Below are positions 23,180 through 31,635 of a stretch of 34,579 nt of DNA, one piece after another. Origin of the DNA: Patescibacteria group bacterium. GTDB taxonomy: Bacteria > Patescibacteriota > Minisyncoccia > Phycocordibacterales > GWA1-40-21. The notes under the pieces are model-generated. The model was not told the origin of the DNA, made no database searches, and worked only from the letters and a program-made list of their open reading frames with translations. The position numbers and the translations under genes were made by a program. Position 1 is the stretch's first letter; each line of letters starts with the position of its first letter. Location of the stretch: the NCBI GenBank assembly GCA_018968925.1, contig JAGWZI010000006.1:1-34579 (forward strand), in the 5' to 3' direction.

Positions 23180-23188
23180 TGTTATAAT
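23180..23188 (+). promoter_or_regulatory. Extended -10 of ftsK
   Basis: TGTTATAAT on the plus strand, 9 nt before the ATG at 23198. It is the same nine-base element as in front of the TraD-like ATPase gene. Confidence 0.7.
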
Positions 23189-23197
23189 GGCGCGAGC

Positions 23198-25429
23198 ATG
23201 GCAAAACAGAAAGAAAAGACGCGGAAGAACGACGCAAAAGAGAGCTCGTGGAGCCGGGTGAAAGGCGAGACAAAGCAGGCGATCATCGCCATCGCCTTCC
23301 TCGTCCTTTTCGTGATTTTCCTGCTCGCCGCCTTCGGCAAGGCCGGCATGGTCGGCAACCAGCTCTATACGTACCTGTCCGAGCTCCTCGGCATCGGCTA
23401 CTACCTCATTCCTCTCTTTTTCCTGATGCTCTCGATCTCCTTCTTCCGGGCCGAGGAGAAGGAATTCAACCGGATCAAGGTGGCGGGCGGTCTCCTCTTT
23501 TTCGTCTCGGGTCTCGGTCTCATCGATCTCGTCTCGCGCACGTATTTCACGGCATCGGGCGGCTGGCTCGGACATATCATTTCGACGCCGCTCTTGAACC
23601 TGTTCAGTTTCGCGGCAAGCGCGGTCATTCTCATCGCGCTCATCATCATTGCCTGCCTCGTCCTCTTTGAGACGCGTCTCACGGTCGAATCGATCATGTT
23701 CTGGAAGAAGTGGCAGAAGAAAGAAGAACCGGAAGACGAAGAAAAAGACGTACCGATCGTCATGCCGGAAGAAAAGCCGTTACCGGTGGGCAAGCCGGTG
23801 AAAGAGCCCGAAGAAAAGCCGGAGAAAAAATCGAAAGGCATATTTGCCAAGAAAGACGACGAAGAGCTCAAGGTCGCCGACCGCGTCATCCGCAATTCGA
23901 GCTACGCGCCGCCGCCGATCTCCTTGCTTGAGGACGACAAAGGCCGCGTGGTGTCTGGCGACGTGAAGGCGAACGCGAACATCATCAAGCGGACGCTCGC
24001 GAACTTTGGTATCGACGTCGAGATGGACGAGGTCTCGATCGGCCCGTCGGTCACGCGCTATGCCTTGAAACCTGCCGAAGGCGTGAAGATCTCGCGCATC
24101 TTGGGACTGCAAAACGATCTCTCGCTCGCCCTTGCCGCGCATCCTCTGCGCATCGAAGCGCCGATCCCCGGCAAGTCGCTTGTCGGCATCGAGATCCCGA
24201 ATTCGGTGAAATCGACCGTCGGTCTCGCCTCGCTCGTCTCGGCGGATGAATTCCAGAAATCCGACAAGCCGCTCCTCATCACCCTCGGTCGCGGCATTTC
24301 CGGCAAGTCGCACTATGCGAACCTCGCTAAGATGCCGCACGTCCTCGTCGCCGGCGCGACCGGATCCGGCAAATCGGTGACGATCCACGCCATCATCACC
24401 TCTCTTCTCTATCGCAATTCGCCCGAGCAACTGCGCTTCATCATGATCGACCCGAAGCGCGTCGAGCTTACGCTCTACAACAAGATCCCCCACCTGCTGA
24501 CGCCGGTCATCACGGACGCCAAGAAGACCATCCTCGCCCTCAAATGGGCGACGAAGGAAATGGACCGCCGTTATGACGTGCTTGAGTCGCACGCGGTGAA
24601 AGACATCGATTCGTACCATAAAAATGTCCTCGCCCCCGCCCTGAAAAAGGCCGAGGAAGCCAAAAAAGGCGGCAAAGGTAAGGAGCCGGCCGACCTGCCG
24701 GAAGCGATGCCGTTCATCGTCCTCGTCATCGACGAGCTCGCCGATATCATGATGGCCTATCCGCGGGAGCTCGAGGCCGGCATCGTCCGCCTCGCCCAGA
24801 TGAGCCGCGCCGTCGGCATCCACCTTATCCTCTCGACCCAACGTCCGTCCGTGAACGTCATCACCGGCATCATCAAGGCGAACATTCCGACCCGCATCGC
24901 GCTCCAGGTCGTCTCGCAGATCGATTCGCGCACCATCCTCGATACGACGGGCGCTGAGAAGCTCCTCGGCGCGGGCGACATGCTCTACCTCGGCGGCGAG
25001 AGCGCGAAACCGGTGCGCATCCAGTCGGCGTACGTTTCCGAAAAGGAGGTGAAGGATGTGGCAAAATACCTGGCAAACGCGTACAAGGAAGAGCTCATCG
25101 GCGGCGAGATCGATCTCGGCGGCGACACGGGCGGCGGCGAAGGCGGCGAAAGTTTTGGCGGCGAGATCGATGGCGACGATGACGAGCTCTATATGCAGGC
25201 AAAAGACGAGGTGATGAAAGCAGGTAAAGCGTCGACCTCGTACCTCCAGCGCAAGCTCCGCATCGGCTATGCCCGGGCGGCACGGCTCATCGACCTCCTC
25301 GAGCAGAAGGGTGTCATCGGTCCGGGCGACGGCGCTAAGCCGCGCGAAGTGATCGGCGGCGAGAGTACTCCGAAAACGGACGCCGAAAAAGAAGCGGAGA
25401 ACCTGCACGAGGACGGCGATTATCTCTAG
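23198..25429 (+). CDS. ftsK: DNA translocase FtsK/SpoIIIE
   Basis: This 743-aa septal DNA pump clears and resolves chromosomes during division. Four transmembrane helices occupy about residues 27-155. A charged Glu/Lys/Pro linker follows (about 168-225). The motor has VAGATGSGKS (Walker A, about 383-392), FIMIDPKRVELTLYN, Walker B VLVIDELADIM (about 507-517) and STQRPSVNVITG. The C-terminal winged-helix gamma domain (about 666-730, YLQRKLRIGYARAARLIDLLEQKGVIGP) reads polar KOPS-type sites. It has its own extended -10 and is followed after 3 nt by an Ig-like membrane protein gene and then recA. Confidence 0.96.
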   Translation: MAKQKEKTRKNDAKESSWSRVKGETKQAIIAIAFLVLFVIFLLAAFGKAGMVGNQLYTYLSELLGIGYYLIPLFFLMLSISFFRAEEKEFNRIKVAGGLLFFVSGLGLIDLVSRTYFTASGGWLGHIISTPLLNLFSFAASAVILIALIIIACLVLFETRLTVESIMFWKKWQKKEEPEDEEKDVPIVMPEEKPLPVGKPVKEPEEKPEKKSKGIFAKKDDEELKVADRVIRNSSYAPPPISLLEDDKGRVVSGDVKANANIIKRTLANFGIDVEMDEVSIGPSVTRYALKPAEGVKISRILGLQNDLSLALAAHPLRIEAPIPGKSLVGIEIPNSVKSTVGLASLVSADEFQKSDKPLLITLGRGISGKSHYANLAKMPHVLVAGATGSGKSVTIHAIITSLLYRNSPEQLRFIMIDPKRVELTLYNKIPHLLTPVITDAKKTILALKWATKEMDRRYDVLESHAVKDIDSYHKNVLAPALKKAEEAKKGGKGKEPADLPEAMPFIVLVIDELADIMMAYPRELEAGIVRLAQMSRAVGIHLILSTQRPSVNVITGIIKANIPTRIALQVVSQIDSRTILDTTGAEKLLGAGDMLYLGGESAKPVRIQSAYVSEKEVKDVAKYLANAYKEELIGGEIDLGGDTGGGEGGESFGGEIDGDDDELYMQAKDEVMKAGKASTSYLQRKLRIGYARAARLIDLLEQKGVIGPGDGAKPREVIGGESTPKTDAEKEAENLHEDGDYL

Positions 25430-25432
25430 CCT

Positions 25433-25789
25433 ATGACCGAGCGGCACCAGACGAGCACCTTCCTGCGCAATGCCCTGATCGCGCTCGCCGGCATCATCGT
25501 CCTCGGCTATGCGCTCTACGAGATGCATCGGCTCATCACCGGGCCGAGCATTGTCGTCAAGTTTCCCCAAAACGGCGCGACTATCGCCACCTCGACGATC
25601 AGCGTTTCCGGCGTCGCAAAAAACATAAGCGATATCACGCTCGACGGCCGGCCGATCTCGATCGAGGAAAACGGCGATTTCTCCGAAACGATCGTCCTCT
25701 CCCCCGGTTACAACGTCATTGACATTGCCGCCGAGGACCGTTTCGGCAGCACCGAGGAAAAAAGGATCGAGATCACCTATCGGCCGTGA
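25433..25789 (+). CDS. Single-pass membrane protein with Ig-like domain
   Basis: A 118-aa protein with one transmembrane helix (about 12-33, ALIALAGIIVLGYALY) followed by one Ig-like beta-sandwich: VVKFPQNGATIATSTISVSGVAKNISDITLDGRPISIEENGDFSETIVLSPGYNVIDIAAEDRFGSTEEKRIEITY. This pattern resembles the glucodextranase-B/bacterial Ig-like modules that decorate surface proteins; no active site is expected. It starts 3 nt after the ftsK stop, so it is co-transcribed with it. Its role is unknown; a link to septum or envelope is inference from position only. Confidence 0.75.
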   Translation: MTERHQTSTFLRNALIALAGIIVLGYALYEMHRLITGPSIVVKFPQNGATIATSTISVSGVAKNISDITLDGRPISIEENGDFSETIVLSPGYNVIDIAAEDRFGSTEEKRIEITYRP

Positions 25790-25795
25790 TATAAT
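25787..25795 (+). promoter_or_regulatory. Extended -10 of recA
   Basis: TGATATAAT on the plus strand overlapping the TGA stop of the preceding gene, 28 nt before the recA ATG. Unlike most genes here the message would keep a leader of about 20 nt, A/T-rich with no SD. No SOS-box palindrome was recognised around it. Confidence 0.65.
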
Positions 25796-25823
25796 GGAGC
25801 AAATTTATCAGTAATTTTTTTGT

Positions 25824-26858
25824 ATGAAGAAAACAAAGGAGAAGAAAGCGGACTCAGCGGAGGAACCGAAAACGGCGAAACATGCCGCATCGATCGAGAC
25901 GGCGATGAAGGCCATCCAGACGAAGTTCGGCGACGAAGCGATCATGATGCTCGGCGAAAAGCCGAAAGTGGACGTGAATGTCATTCCCTCAGGCTCGATC
26001 GGCCTCGACGCCGCGCTCGGCGTCGGCGGCTATCCACGCGGCAGGATCATCGAGATCTTCGGCCCGGAATCTTCCGGCAAGACCACCCTTGCCCTCCACG
26101 CCGTCGCCGAGGCCCAGAAGATGGGCGGCGCCTGCGCATACATCGACGCCGAACACGCCATGGACCCTGAATACGCTAAGAAGATCGGCGTGAAGGTGGA
26201 TGAGCTTCTCATTTCCCAACCGGACACCGGCGAGCAGGCGCTTGATATCGTCGATTCGCTCGTTCGTTCGGGCGCGATGGACATCATCGTCATCGACTCG
26301 GTCGCCGCCCTCACGCCGAAAGACGAGATCGAGGGAGACATGGGCGCATATCATGTCGGCAAACAGGCGCGGCTCATGTCGCAGGCCCTGCGCAAGCTCA
26401 CCGCCATCGTCGCCCGGTCGAAAACCGTCGTCATCTTCATCAACCAGATCCGCATGCAGATCGGCGTCATGTTCGGCAATCCGGAAACGACCCCGGGCGG
26501 AAAGGCGCTCAAGTTCTATACATCAGTCCGTCTCGATATCCGCCGCATTGCGCAGATCAAGAAAGGCGAAGAGATCATGGGCGGCCGCGTGCGGGTGAAG
26601 GTCGTAAAAAACAAGGTTGCCGCGCCGTTCAAGCAGACCGAATTCGACCTCATGTACAACGAGGGTATCTCAAAAGAAGGCGAAATCCTTGCGCTCGGCG
26701 AGAAAATGGAGCTCATCAAGAAATCTGGCGCGTCCTACGAATACGGCGAGACCAAGCTCGGTCGCGGCTACGACACGGCACGCACGTTCCTGAAAGAAAA
26801 CTCGAAGATCGAGAGCGAAATACTCAAGGCTATCCGCGCGAAACTGAAAGAGCTATAA
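25824..26858 (+). CDS. recA: Recombinase RecA
   Basis: A 344-aa RecA that forms filaments on single-stranded DNA for strand exchange and SOS signalling. Seen: the N-terminal helix ([21 protein letters not shown]), Walker [10 protein letters not shown] (about 79-87), [16 protein letters not shown], Walker [11 protein letters not shown] (about 154-163), loop L1 [19 protein letters not shown] and loop L2 [26 protein letters not shown]. Length is normal and no intein is present. Upstream are ftsK and the Ig-like gene; downstream a 49-aa membrane ORF begins 7 nt after its stop. Confidence 0.97.
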   Translation: MKKTKEKKADSAEEPKTAKHAASIETAMKAIQTKFGDEAIMMLGEKPKVDVNVIPSGSIGLDAALGVGGYPRGRIIEIFGPESSGKTTLALHAVAEAQKMGGACAYIDAEHAMDPEYAKKIGVKVDELLISQPDTGEQALDIVDSLVRSGAMDIIVIDSVAALTPKDEIEGDMGAYHVGKQARLMSQALRKLTAIVARSKTVVIFINQIRMQIGVMFGNPETTPGGKALKFYTSVRLDIRRIAQIKKGEEIMGGRVRVKVVKNKVAAPFKQTEFDLMYNEGISKEGEILALGEKMELIKKSGASYEYGETKLGRGYDTARTFLKENSKIESEILKAIRAKLKEL

Positions 26859-26859
26859 T
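26854..26859 (+). promoter_or_regulatory. -10 hexamer before the 49-aa ORF
   Basis: TATAAT overlapping the recA stop codon, 6 nt before the ATG at 26866. It would allow a leaderless message separate from recA. Confidence 0.5.
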
Positions 26860-26865
26860 ATATCC

Positions 26866-27015
26866 ATGAAACAAATCTGGTGGATCATCGTCCTCGGCCT
26901 TGGCGTCTTCGTCATGTACACGCCGAAGTTCAATATCACGCTGTCGCTCGGCAGCTGGATCATTGTCCTCGGCATCCTCGGCCTCATCAAGAGCCTGTTT
27001 TCGAGCAACAGTTAA
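26866..27015 (+). CDS. 49-aa two-helix membrane miniprotein
   Basis: ATG at 26866 to TAA at 27013-27015. The sequence has one hydrophobic segment at about 4-18 (IWWIIVLGLGVFVMY), a short polar loop (TPKFNITLSLGS) and a second hydrophobic segment at about 31-44 (WIIVLGILGLIKSLF), ending in a Ser/Asn tail. No family is recognised. It is supported by its -10 placed 6 nt upstream, by the regular hydrophobic hairpin pattern, and by fitting exactly between recA and a terminator. It is possibly a small envelope protein. Confidence 0.65.
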   Translation: MKQIWWIIVLGLGVFVMYTPKFNITLSLGSWIIVLGILGLIKSLFSSNS

Positions 27016-27051
27016 AAAATCACCTCTCGGCGGTTTTTGTTGGAATTTTTT
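27016..27051. terminator. Weak bidirectional terminator between the 49-aa ORF and efp
   Basis: An A-run, an imperfect CACC/GGCGG hairpin and a T-run lie between the convergent genes. In both directions the hairpin is short, with one mismatch, and is followed by T-rich sequence. Confidence 0.45.
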
Positions 27052-27627
27052 TTATTTCGTCACCCTGCCGACGTACTCCCCTGTTTCGGTATTGATGATG
27101 GCGATGTCTTTCTCGGTGATGAAAAGCGGCGCGTTCACGATGGCGCCCGTCTCGAGCGTGATCTGCTTCGTCGCATTGTTCGACGTGTCGCCGCGGACCG
27201 CGGGCGGCGCTTCGGTGACGCGCAGTTCTACCTTGACCGGCAGGTGCACGCCGATGACCTTGTCCTCGAATGTCGCCATTTCGACGATCGAATTCGTTTT
27301 CATGAATTTGGCCGGCGTGCCGATCGCCGTCTCGGAGAGGTTGAAGCGGTTCTTCGGATCGGCAGGATCCGCGAACCAGAAGAGGTTCTTATTGTCTTTG
27401 TACAAAAATTTCGCCTCTTTGTAGACGATCTCCGCCTCTTCCACCCGTTCGGACTGGTGGAACGTGACCTCGACGACCTTGCCGGTCGTCATGTGCTTGA
27501 GCTTGGCGACGTTCACCGCCTTATATCCCCCTTTCGAGCCGACCTGGCTCGCGACGACCTCATACGGTTCGCCTTCGTAGAGGATGGTCGTCCTCGGCTT
27601 GATCTCGTTGTAGGACAGGAGCGCCAT
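27052..27627 (-). CDS. efp: Translation elongation factor P
   Basis: A 191-aa EF-P that relieves ribosome stalling at proline runs. Three beta-barrel domains are recognisable: the KOW-like N-domain (NEIKPRTTILYEGEPYEVVASQ), a middle OB domain (YKEAKFLYKDNKNLFWFAD) and the C-terminal signature GDTSNNATKQITLETGAIVNAPLFI. The domain I loop reads VGSKGGYK, with Lys32 at the position that reaches the peptidyl transferase centre. No EpmA/EpmB modification genes are nearby. Its ATG directly abuts the rpsR stop (TAA-ATG), so it is translationally coupled to rpsR. Confidence 0.96.
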   Translation of the reverse strand: MALLSYNEIKPRTTILYEGEPYEVVASQVGSKGGYKAVNVAKLKHMTTGKVVEVTFHQSERVEEAEIVYKEAKFLYKDNKNLFWFADPADPKNRFNLSETAIGTPAKFMKTNSIVEMATFEDKVIGVHLPVKVELRVTEAPPAVRGDTSNNATKQITLETGAIVNAPLFITEKDIAIINTETGEYVGRVTK

Positions 27628-27828
27628 TTATTTCGCGACGAACGGCAGGAGGGCCATGAAGCGGGCGCGCTTCACCGCCTCGGCGAGCTGGCGCTGGCTT
27701 TTGGCATTGGTCGACGTCTTGCGCTTTCCCTGGATGCGCGCGTGGGGATTCAAAAATTGCTTGAGGAGGGCGAGGTCCTTGTAGTCGACGTATTGGATGT
27801 TATTCTGCGAAAAAAAGCACTGTTTCAT
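27628..27828 (-). CDS. rpsR: 30S ribosomal protein S18
   Basis: A 66-aa S18 of the 30S platform, partner of S6. The core IQYVDYKDLALLKQFLNPHARIQGKRKTSTNAKSQRQLAEAVKRARFMALLPF is typical. The N-terminus MKQCFFSQNN is short, with Cys4 where zinc-type S18 proteins start their motif. It belongs to the conserved rpsF-ssb-rpsR run. A TAGTAT -10 ends 9 nt before its ATG and lies in a small CGATA-C-TATCG palindrome (about 27835-27846). Confidence 0.95.
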   Translation of the reverse strand: MKQCFFSQNNIQYVDYKDLALLKQFLNPHARIQGKRKTSTNAKSQRQLAEAVKRARFMALLPFVAK

Positions 27829-27866
27829 AGCTTGGCGATACTATCGTATTTTCAGATTTTTTGCAA

Positions 27867-28316
27867 CTAGAACGGAATGTCCTCCGGATTGATCTCGTCG
27901 GACGGATATTCGATCGTGTCCATGTCCGGCACTTTGGATTTCGCCGCGGGCGCTTCGCTCTCCGCCTTGCGCGGCGCGCCGGCGCCGCCCGTCATCGGGC
28001 CGAACTGGAAATTCTCGACGATGACTTCCGAGCGGTATTTCTTCTGGCCGTCCTTGTCGTCCCACGAACGGTTCGCGATGCGGCCTTCGACGAAGACGCT
28101 CTGTCCTTTCTTCAAGTATTGCGCGATCGTCTCCGCCTGCCGCGCGAACGCAACGATGTTGTGGAAGGTGACGTCTTCCTTCTTCGCGCCGCTCTGGTCC
28201 TTCCAGACGCGGTTCGTGGCGATGGCGAACGAGACGACCTTCGTGCCGGACGGCAACGACTTAAGCTCCGGGTCCCGGGTGAGATTGCCGAACAGGAATG
28301 CCTTATTGATATTCAT
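27867..28316 (-). CDS. ssb: Single-stranded DNA-binding protein
   Basis: A 149-aa SSB. The OB fold occupies about 1-105: MNINKAFLFGNLTRDPELKSLPSGTKVVSFAIATNRVW, then HNIVAFARQAETIAQYLKKGQSVFVEGRIANRSW. The C-terminal tail is acidic and ends INPEDIPF, the DIPF tip that docks partner repair proteins; RecO is encoded in the same window. It starts 12 nt after rpsF. A TATACT -10 sits 6 nt before its ATG. Confidence 0.96.
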   Translation of the reverse strand: MNINKAFLFGNLTRDPELKSLPSGTKVVSFAIATNRVWKDQSGAKKEDVTFHNIVAFARQAETIAQYLKKGQSVFVEGRIANRSWDDKDGQKKYRSEVIVENFQFGPMTGGAGAPRKAESEAPAAKSKVPDMDTIEYPSDEINPEDIPF

Positions 28317-28328
28317 GCCACCAGTATA

Positions 28329-28835
28329 CTATATCTGCTCCTTGGAGATAAGAGCCTCGAGCCCCGCGTCGATTTCCTCGGCCGTGGCTGAGGTTTCGGC
28401 CGCCTTTTCCGGCTTGCCGATGATCGTCTTGCCTTTGGCGTCCTTGTCGGCGAACACGCTGATTTTCGGCGAGTACATGGTGTTTTCGCGCACCGTTTTC
28501 ACGATGATGTAGCGGAGAATGTCGGCGTCGGCTTTCATGCCGGCATCGATCGCCTGGACGTCGCCGCCTTCCGGCAAGGCGAACTTGACCCAGCCGAAGT
28601 AGGCTTTGTCGAACGTCTTGTAAACGCCGCCGAACGCTTTCTTGATCGGATATGCAAGCGGGCGGAGCGCCGGATTTTCTTCGGAGATGATTTCGGCTTT
28701 CTGCGCGGCAAGGAGTTTCTTCACTTTCTCGACGTGCGCCGGGATCTGCTCTTCGGCGACGGAGGAAACGACGTGGTAGCCGACCTCGTAGATCCGCTCC
28801 CCGTCCTTCTTTTCTGCCTTCGGTTCTGTTGACAT
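28329..28835 (-). CDS. rpsF: 30S ribosomal protein S6, C-terminally extended
   Basis: A 168-aa protein. Residues ~15-115 match S6 (YEVGYHVVSSVAEEQIPAHVEKVKKLLAAQKAEIISEENPALRPLAYPIKK and the strand YFGWVKFALP). About 60 C-terminal residues rich in Lys/Glu/Ala exceed the usual ~100-135 aa length. It binds S18 on the 30S platform. The ATG at 28835 is chosen over one six codons upstream because an extended -10 (TGCTAATCT) ends 8 nt before it. Confidence 0.93.
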   Translation of the reverse strand: MSTEPKAEKKDGERIYEVGYHVVSSVAEEQIPAHVEKVKKLLAAQKAEIISEENPALRPLAYPIKKAFGGVYKTFDKAYFGWVKFALPEGGDVQAIDAGMKADADILRYIIVKTVRENTMYSPKISVFADKDAKGKTIIGKPEKAAETSATAEEIDAGLEALISKEQI

Positions 28836-28873
28836 AGGAAATGAGATTAGCACAAACGACGTGCCGAGGCAAG

Positions 28874-30139
28874 CTAGTATTTCAGCACGTCCGAGAATTC
28901 CTTCGCGTCCTTGAACCTGCCGACAACAGCAAGATTGAGCGTCTCGTTTTTGAATATCTTCGCCGCCACGGCGCGAACCTCCTCGGCCGTCACCGCTTTC
29001 ACTTCCCGGGCGATATCCTCCGGCGTCTTGATCTTTTCATGGATGATCTCCTGCCCGCCGTAGAAATTCGCCACCGCATCGGACGATTCGAGGCCGAGAT
29101 ACATGGTGCCGACAAGATACCGCTTCGCCTTTTCAAGCTCCTCCTTGCCAACGGGCTCGACGGTCAAGCGTTTGAGTTCCGCGAGGATCGCTGCAACGCC
29201 CTCTTTGATCCGCGCGGGATCGAGGCCGGCGGAAACGGCGAAGATGCCGTGATCGGTGAACGCGTCATTGCCGGGCGTCACGTAGTAGCAGATGCCGAGC
29301 TCTTCGCGCATTTTCTGGAACAGGCGGCCGCTCATGCCGGAGAGCACGCCGTCGAGCACGCGGATGGCGGGATTGTAGCGGCTGTAGGCGTCGAACGACC
29401 GGTTGCCCACGATGATGTGCGCCTGGTCGGTGTCTTTGTAGAAAACTCTCGCTTGCGGCGCGGATTGCGATTCGGCGACTTTGCGCTTGCCTTCCTTTTT
29501 CCACGTGCCGGCATCTTTGAAAAGCAGTGCGGCTTGTTTCGCAATGTCACGCTCGTCGATGCGGCCTGCAACAATGACGGTCGTCGCCGGCGCGACATAG
29601 TGGCGCATGCGGTAGTCGATAAAATCGCGGCGCGTCATGCGGCGGACGTTCTCCTTCGTGCCGGCGATCGGCCAGCCTGCCGGCGTATCGCCGTAGAGGA
29701 GCTTGAAGAATTCCTCGCCGGCGATCGAGCGCGGATTGTCGGCATACATGTTGATCTCCTCGACGATGACGCCTTTCTCCTTTTCGATCTCGGCCTCGGG
29801 AAAAATGGGGTTCAGATAAATGTCCGCCACGACGTCAAGCAATGTGCCGGCGTTCTTGTAGTCGCCTTTCGCGTAATAGCCGGTGTATTCATGGCCGGTG
29901 AAGGCGTTGTGCACGGAGCCGATGTTCTCGAGCTCGTTGGCGATTATGGCGGATGTCGGGCGCTTTTTCGTCCCCTTGAAGCACATGTGCTCGAGGAAAT
30001 GGGAAATACCGTTCTGATCTTTCGTCTCGTATTTCGATCCGGCCTCGACGAGAACGAGCACGGTGACCGTCGGATTCGACTTCATCGGCACCGTAATGAT
30101 CCGCATGCCGTTTTTGAGGATTTTTTTCGTGTATTGCAT
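28874..30139 (-). CDS. M16-family zinc peptidase (pitrilysin/MPP-like)
   Basis: A 421-aa protein with an intact inverted zinc motif His47-F-L-Glu50-His51 and the third ligand Glu128, exactly 76 residues after the second His as the family requires. HFLEHMCFKGTKKR and EVEKEKGVIVEEI-like EIEKEKGVIVEEINMY are typical. The second half is the non-catalytic M16 repeat (PAIRVLDGVLSGMSGRLFQKMREELGICYYV). It is cytosolic, with no signal peptide. Relatives degrade small peptides or process other proteins; the substrate here is unknown. The start at 30139 is fixed by TGATATAGT seven nt upstream, ruling out an ATG eleven codons further up. Confidence 0.92.
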   Translation of the reverse strand: MQYTKKILKNGMRIITVPMKSNPTVTVLVLVEAGSKYETKDQNGISHFLEHMCFKGTKKRPTSAIIANELENIGSVHNAFTGHEYTGYYAKGDYKNAGTLLDVVADIYLNPIFPEAEIEKEKGVIVEEINMYADNPRSIAGEEFFKLLYGDTPAGWPIAGTKENVRRMTRRDFIDYRMRHYVAPATTVIVAGRIDERDIAKQAALLFKDAGTWKKEGKRKVAESQSAPQARVFYKDTDQAHIIVGNRSFDAYSRYNPAIRVLDGVLSGMSGRLFQKMREELGICYYVTPGNDAFTDHGIFAVSAGLDPARIKEGVAAILAELKRLTVEPVGKEELEKAKRYLVGTMYLGLESSDAVANFYGGQEIIHEKIKTPEDIAREVKAVTAEEVRAVAAKIFKNETLNLAVVGRFKDAKEFSDVLKY

Positions 30140-30146
30140 GCGGCAC

Positions 30147-30155
30147 ACTATATCA
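30147..30155 (-). promoter_or_regulatory. Extended -10 of the M16 peptidase gene
   Basis: TGATATAGT on the minus strand, 7 nt before the ATG at 30139. It lies directly after the glyS terminator. Confidence 0.7.
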
Positions 30156-30156
30156 C

Positions 30157-30184
30157 AAAATCCGTCCGACACCGGGCGGTTTTT
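30157..30184 (-). terminator. Terminator of glyS
   Basis: CCGCCC-GGTGTC-GGACGG on the minus strand (6 bp with one G-T pair), followed by ATTTTGTG. It begins right at the glyS stop codon. Confidence 0.75.
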
Positions 30185-31505
30185 AAAAGATTTTCTTGAA
30201 ACGGTTTGAGAGCTCCCCTATGTTCACCCGCTCCTGCTTGCCTGAGTCGCGGTCCCGAACGGTCACGCAGTTGTCCTTTTCGATTGTCTCAAAATCTACG
30301 GTCACGCAGTACGGCGTGCCGATCTCATCCTGCCGGCGGTATCGTTTGCCGATATTGCCGTTATCGTCGAACATGACCGCGCCGAATTCTTTTTTCAGTG
30401 CGGCATAGACTTCGCGCGCCTTTTTCACGAGCTCCGGCTTGTTCTTGAGGAGCGGGAAAACGGCGATCTTCACCGGAGCGAGCGCCGGTTTGAATTTCAT
30501 GAAAACTCTTTTTTCTCCGCCGAGTTCGTCTTCCTGATACGCTTCGCAGATGACGGCGAGGATGCTGCGGTCGACGCCGAAGGTCGGTTCGACGCAATGC
30601 GGCGTGAATTTCGTTTTTGCTTCCTCGTCGAGATATTCCAAGGTCACACCGGACGCCTTCGAGTGGTTCTTCAAATCGAAATCCGTGCGGTACGCGAGGC
30701 CGTAAAGCTCATTTTTGCCGAACGGGAAATCATATTCGAAATCGATCGTGCGCTTCGAGTAGTGGGCGAGTTTTTCCGCCGGAACCTCAAGCTCGTGGAT
30801 GTGATCTTTGGAAAGACCGAGGGTTTCTGTCATCCATTTCCACATCTCGGCGCGCCAGTATTCGAAAATTTTCTTCCAGTCGTCCCCTTTCAGGAAATAC
30901 TCGATCTCCATCTGCTCGAATTCGCGCGAGCGGAAGGTGAAATCGCGCGGCGCAATCTCGTTCCGGAACGCCTTGCCGATCTGGGCCAGGCCGAACGGCA
31001 GCTTCGGATGAAAGGAGTCGACGACATTTTTGTAATTGACGAACATACCCTGCGCGGTTTCCGGCCGCAGGTACGAGACCGATTCCTCGCTCTCGACCGG
31101 ACCGACGTTCGTCTTGAACATCATGTTGAACTGGCGCGCTTCGCCGAGTTCGCCGCCGCATTCTGGGCACTTTTTCGGATTCTCGACCTGGTCGGCGCGG
31201 AAACGCTTCTTGCACTTTTTGCATTCGACGAGCGGATCGGAAAAGGTCGCGACGTGGCCTGACGCCTTCCAGACGTTCTGATTCATAAGGATCGCGGCGT
31301 CCACGCCGTACATGTCCTCGCGATCGGTGACGAACGTCTTCCACCAGAGATTGCGGATGTTGTTCTTGAGCGCGATGCCGAGCGGACCGTAATCCCACGT
31401 GCCGGCGAGGCCGCCGTAGATCTCGGAACCTTGGTAGATGAAACCGCGGCGTTTTGAGAGAGAAATGATCTCTTCCATACGCTTGTTTTCCGCCTGTTTT
31501 GCCAT
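30183..31505 (-). CDS. glyS: Glycyl-tRNA synthetase, homodimeric class II type
   Basis: A 440-aa enzyme charging tRNA-Gly; this is the alpha-2 type related to the eukaryotic/archaeal form, not the alpha2-beta2 E. coli type. It opens with RGFIYQGSEIYGGLAGTWDYGPLG. A zinc insert has Cys95, Cys98, Cys113 and Cys116. SYLRPETAQGMFVNYKN and the motif 2 region FRNEIAPRDFTFRSREFEQMEIEYF follow, with motif 3 as CVEPTFGVDRSIL and then the anticodon-binding domain. A TATATT -10 ends 6 nt before the ATG. Confidence 0.96.
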   Translation of the reverse strand: MAKQAENKRMEEIISLSKRRGFIYQGSEIYGGLAGTWDYGPLGIALKNNIRNLWWKTFVTDREDMYGVDAAILMNQNVWKASGHVATFSDPLVECKKCKKRFRADQVENPKKCPECGGELGEARQFNMMFKTNVGPVESEESVSYLRPETAQGMFVNYKNVVDSFHPKLPFGLAQIGKAFRNEIAPRDFTFRSREFEQMEIEYFLKGDDWKKIFEYWRAEMWKWMTETLGLSKDHIHELEVPAEKLAHYSKRTIDFEYDFPFGKNELYGLAYRTDFDLKNHSKASGVTLEYLDEEAKTKFTPHCVEPTFGVDRSILAVICEAYQEDELGGEKRVFMKFKPALAPVKIAVFPLLKNKPELVKKAREVYAALKKEFGAVMFDDNGNIGKRYRRQDEIGTPYCVTVDFETIEKDNCVTVRDRDSGKQERVNIGELSNRFKKIF

Positions 31506-31635
31506 GGAAAGAATATACCTGAAAAATAAAAGAATGCCAGAGGTCCACGGCTTACCTTCGGCATGTCATTTTCGCTGACCAGACCTGGCCCCGCCTCGCG
31601 AAAATGACATGCCTCGACTCGCCGCGCCGATTATT
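31506..31635. other. Intergenic gap with glyS promoter and hairpin element
   Basis: 130 bp between glyS and the DUF11-like gene. It contains the glyS -10 (TATATT, 31512-31517) and the conserved-loop hairpin at 31560-31613; nothing else is seen. Confidence 0.6.
31560..31613 (+). repeat. Long hairpin element with conserved 22-nt loop, copy 2
   Basis: Arms 31560-31575 and 31598-31613 are perfectly complementary over 16 bp. The loop (31576-31597) reads TGACCAGACCTGG then CCCCGCCTC on the plus strand and matches copy 1 at all but one of 22 positions. The outer arm sequence is unrelated to copy 1. It lies 22 bp past the stop of the DUF11-like gene, in the opposite orientation to the flanking transcription. 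Confidence 0.85.

Larger units (their letters stand above)
22919..23197. promoter_or_regulatory. Divergent intergenic region between the HTH gene and ftsK
   Basis: AT-rich gap with two TGTCCGTT-type sites in opposite orientation: TTGTCCGTT at 22976-22984 and AACGGACAT at 23068-23076. The ftsK promoter is at its right end. No small gene is convincing here. Confidence 0.55.
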
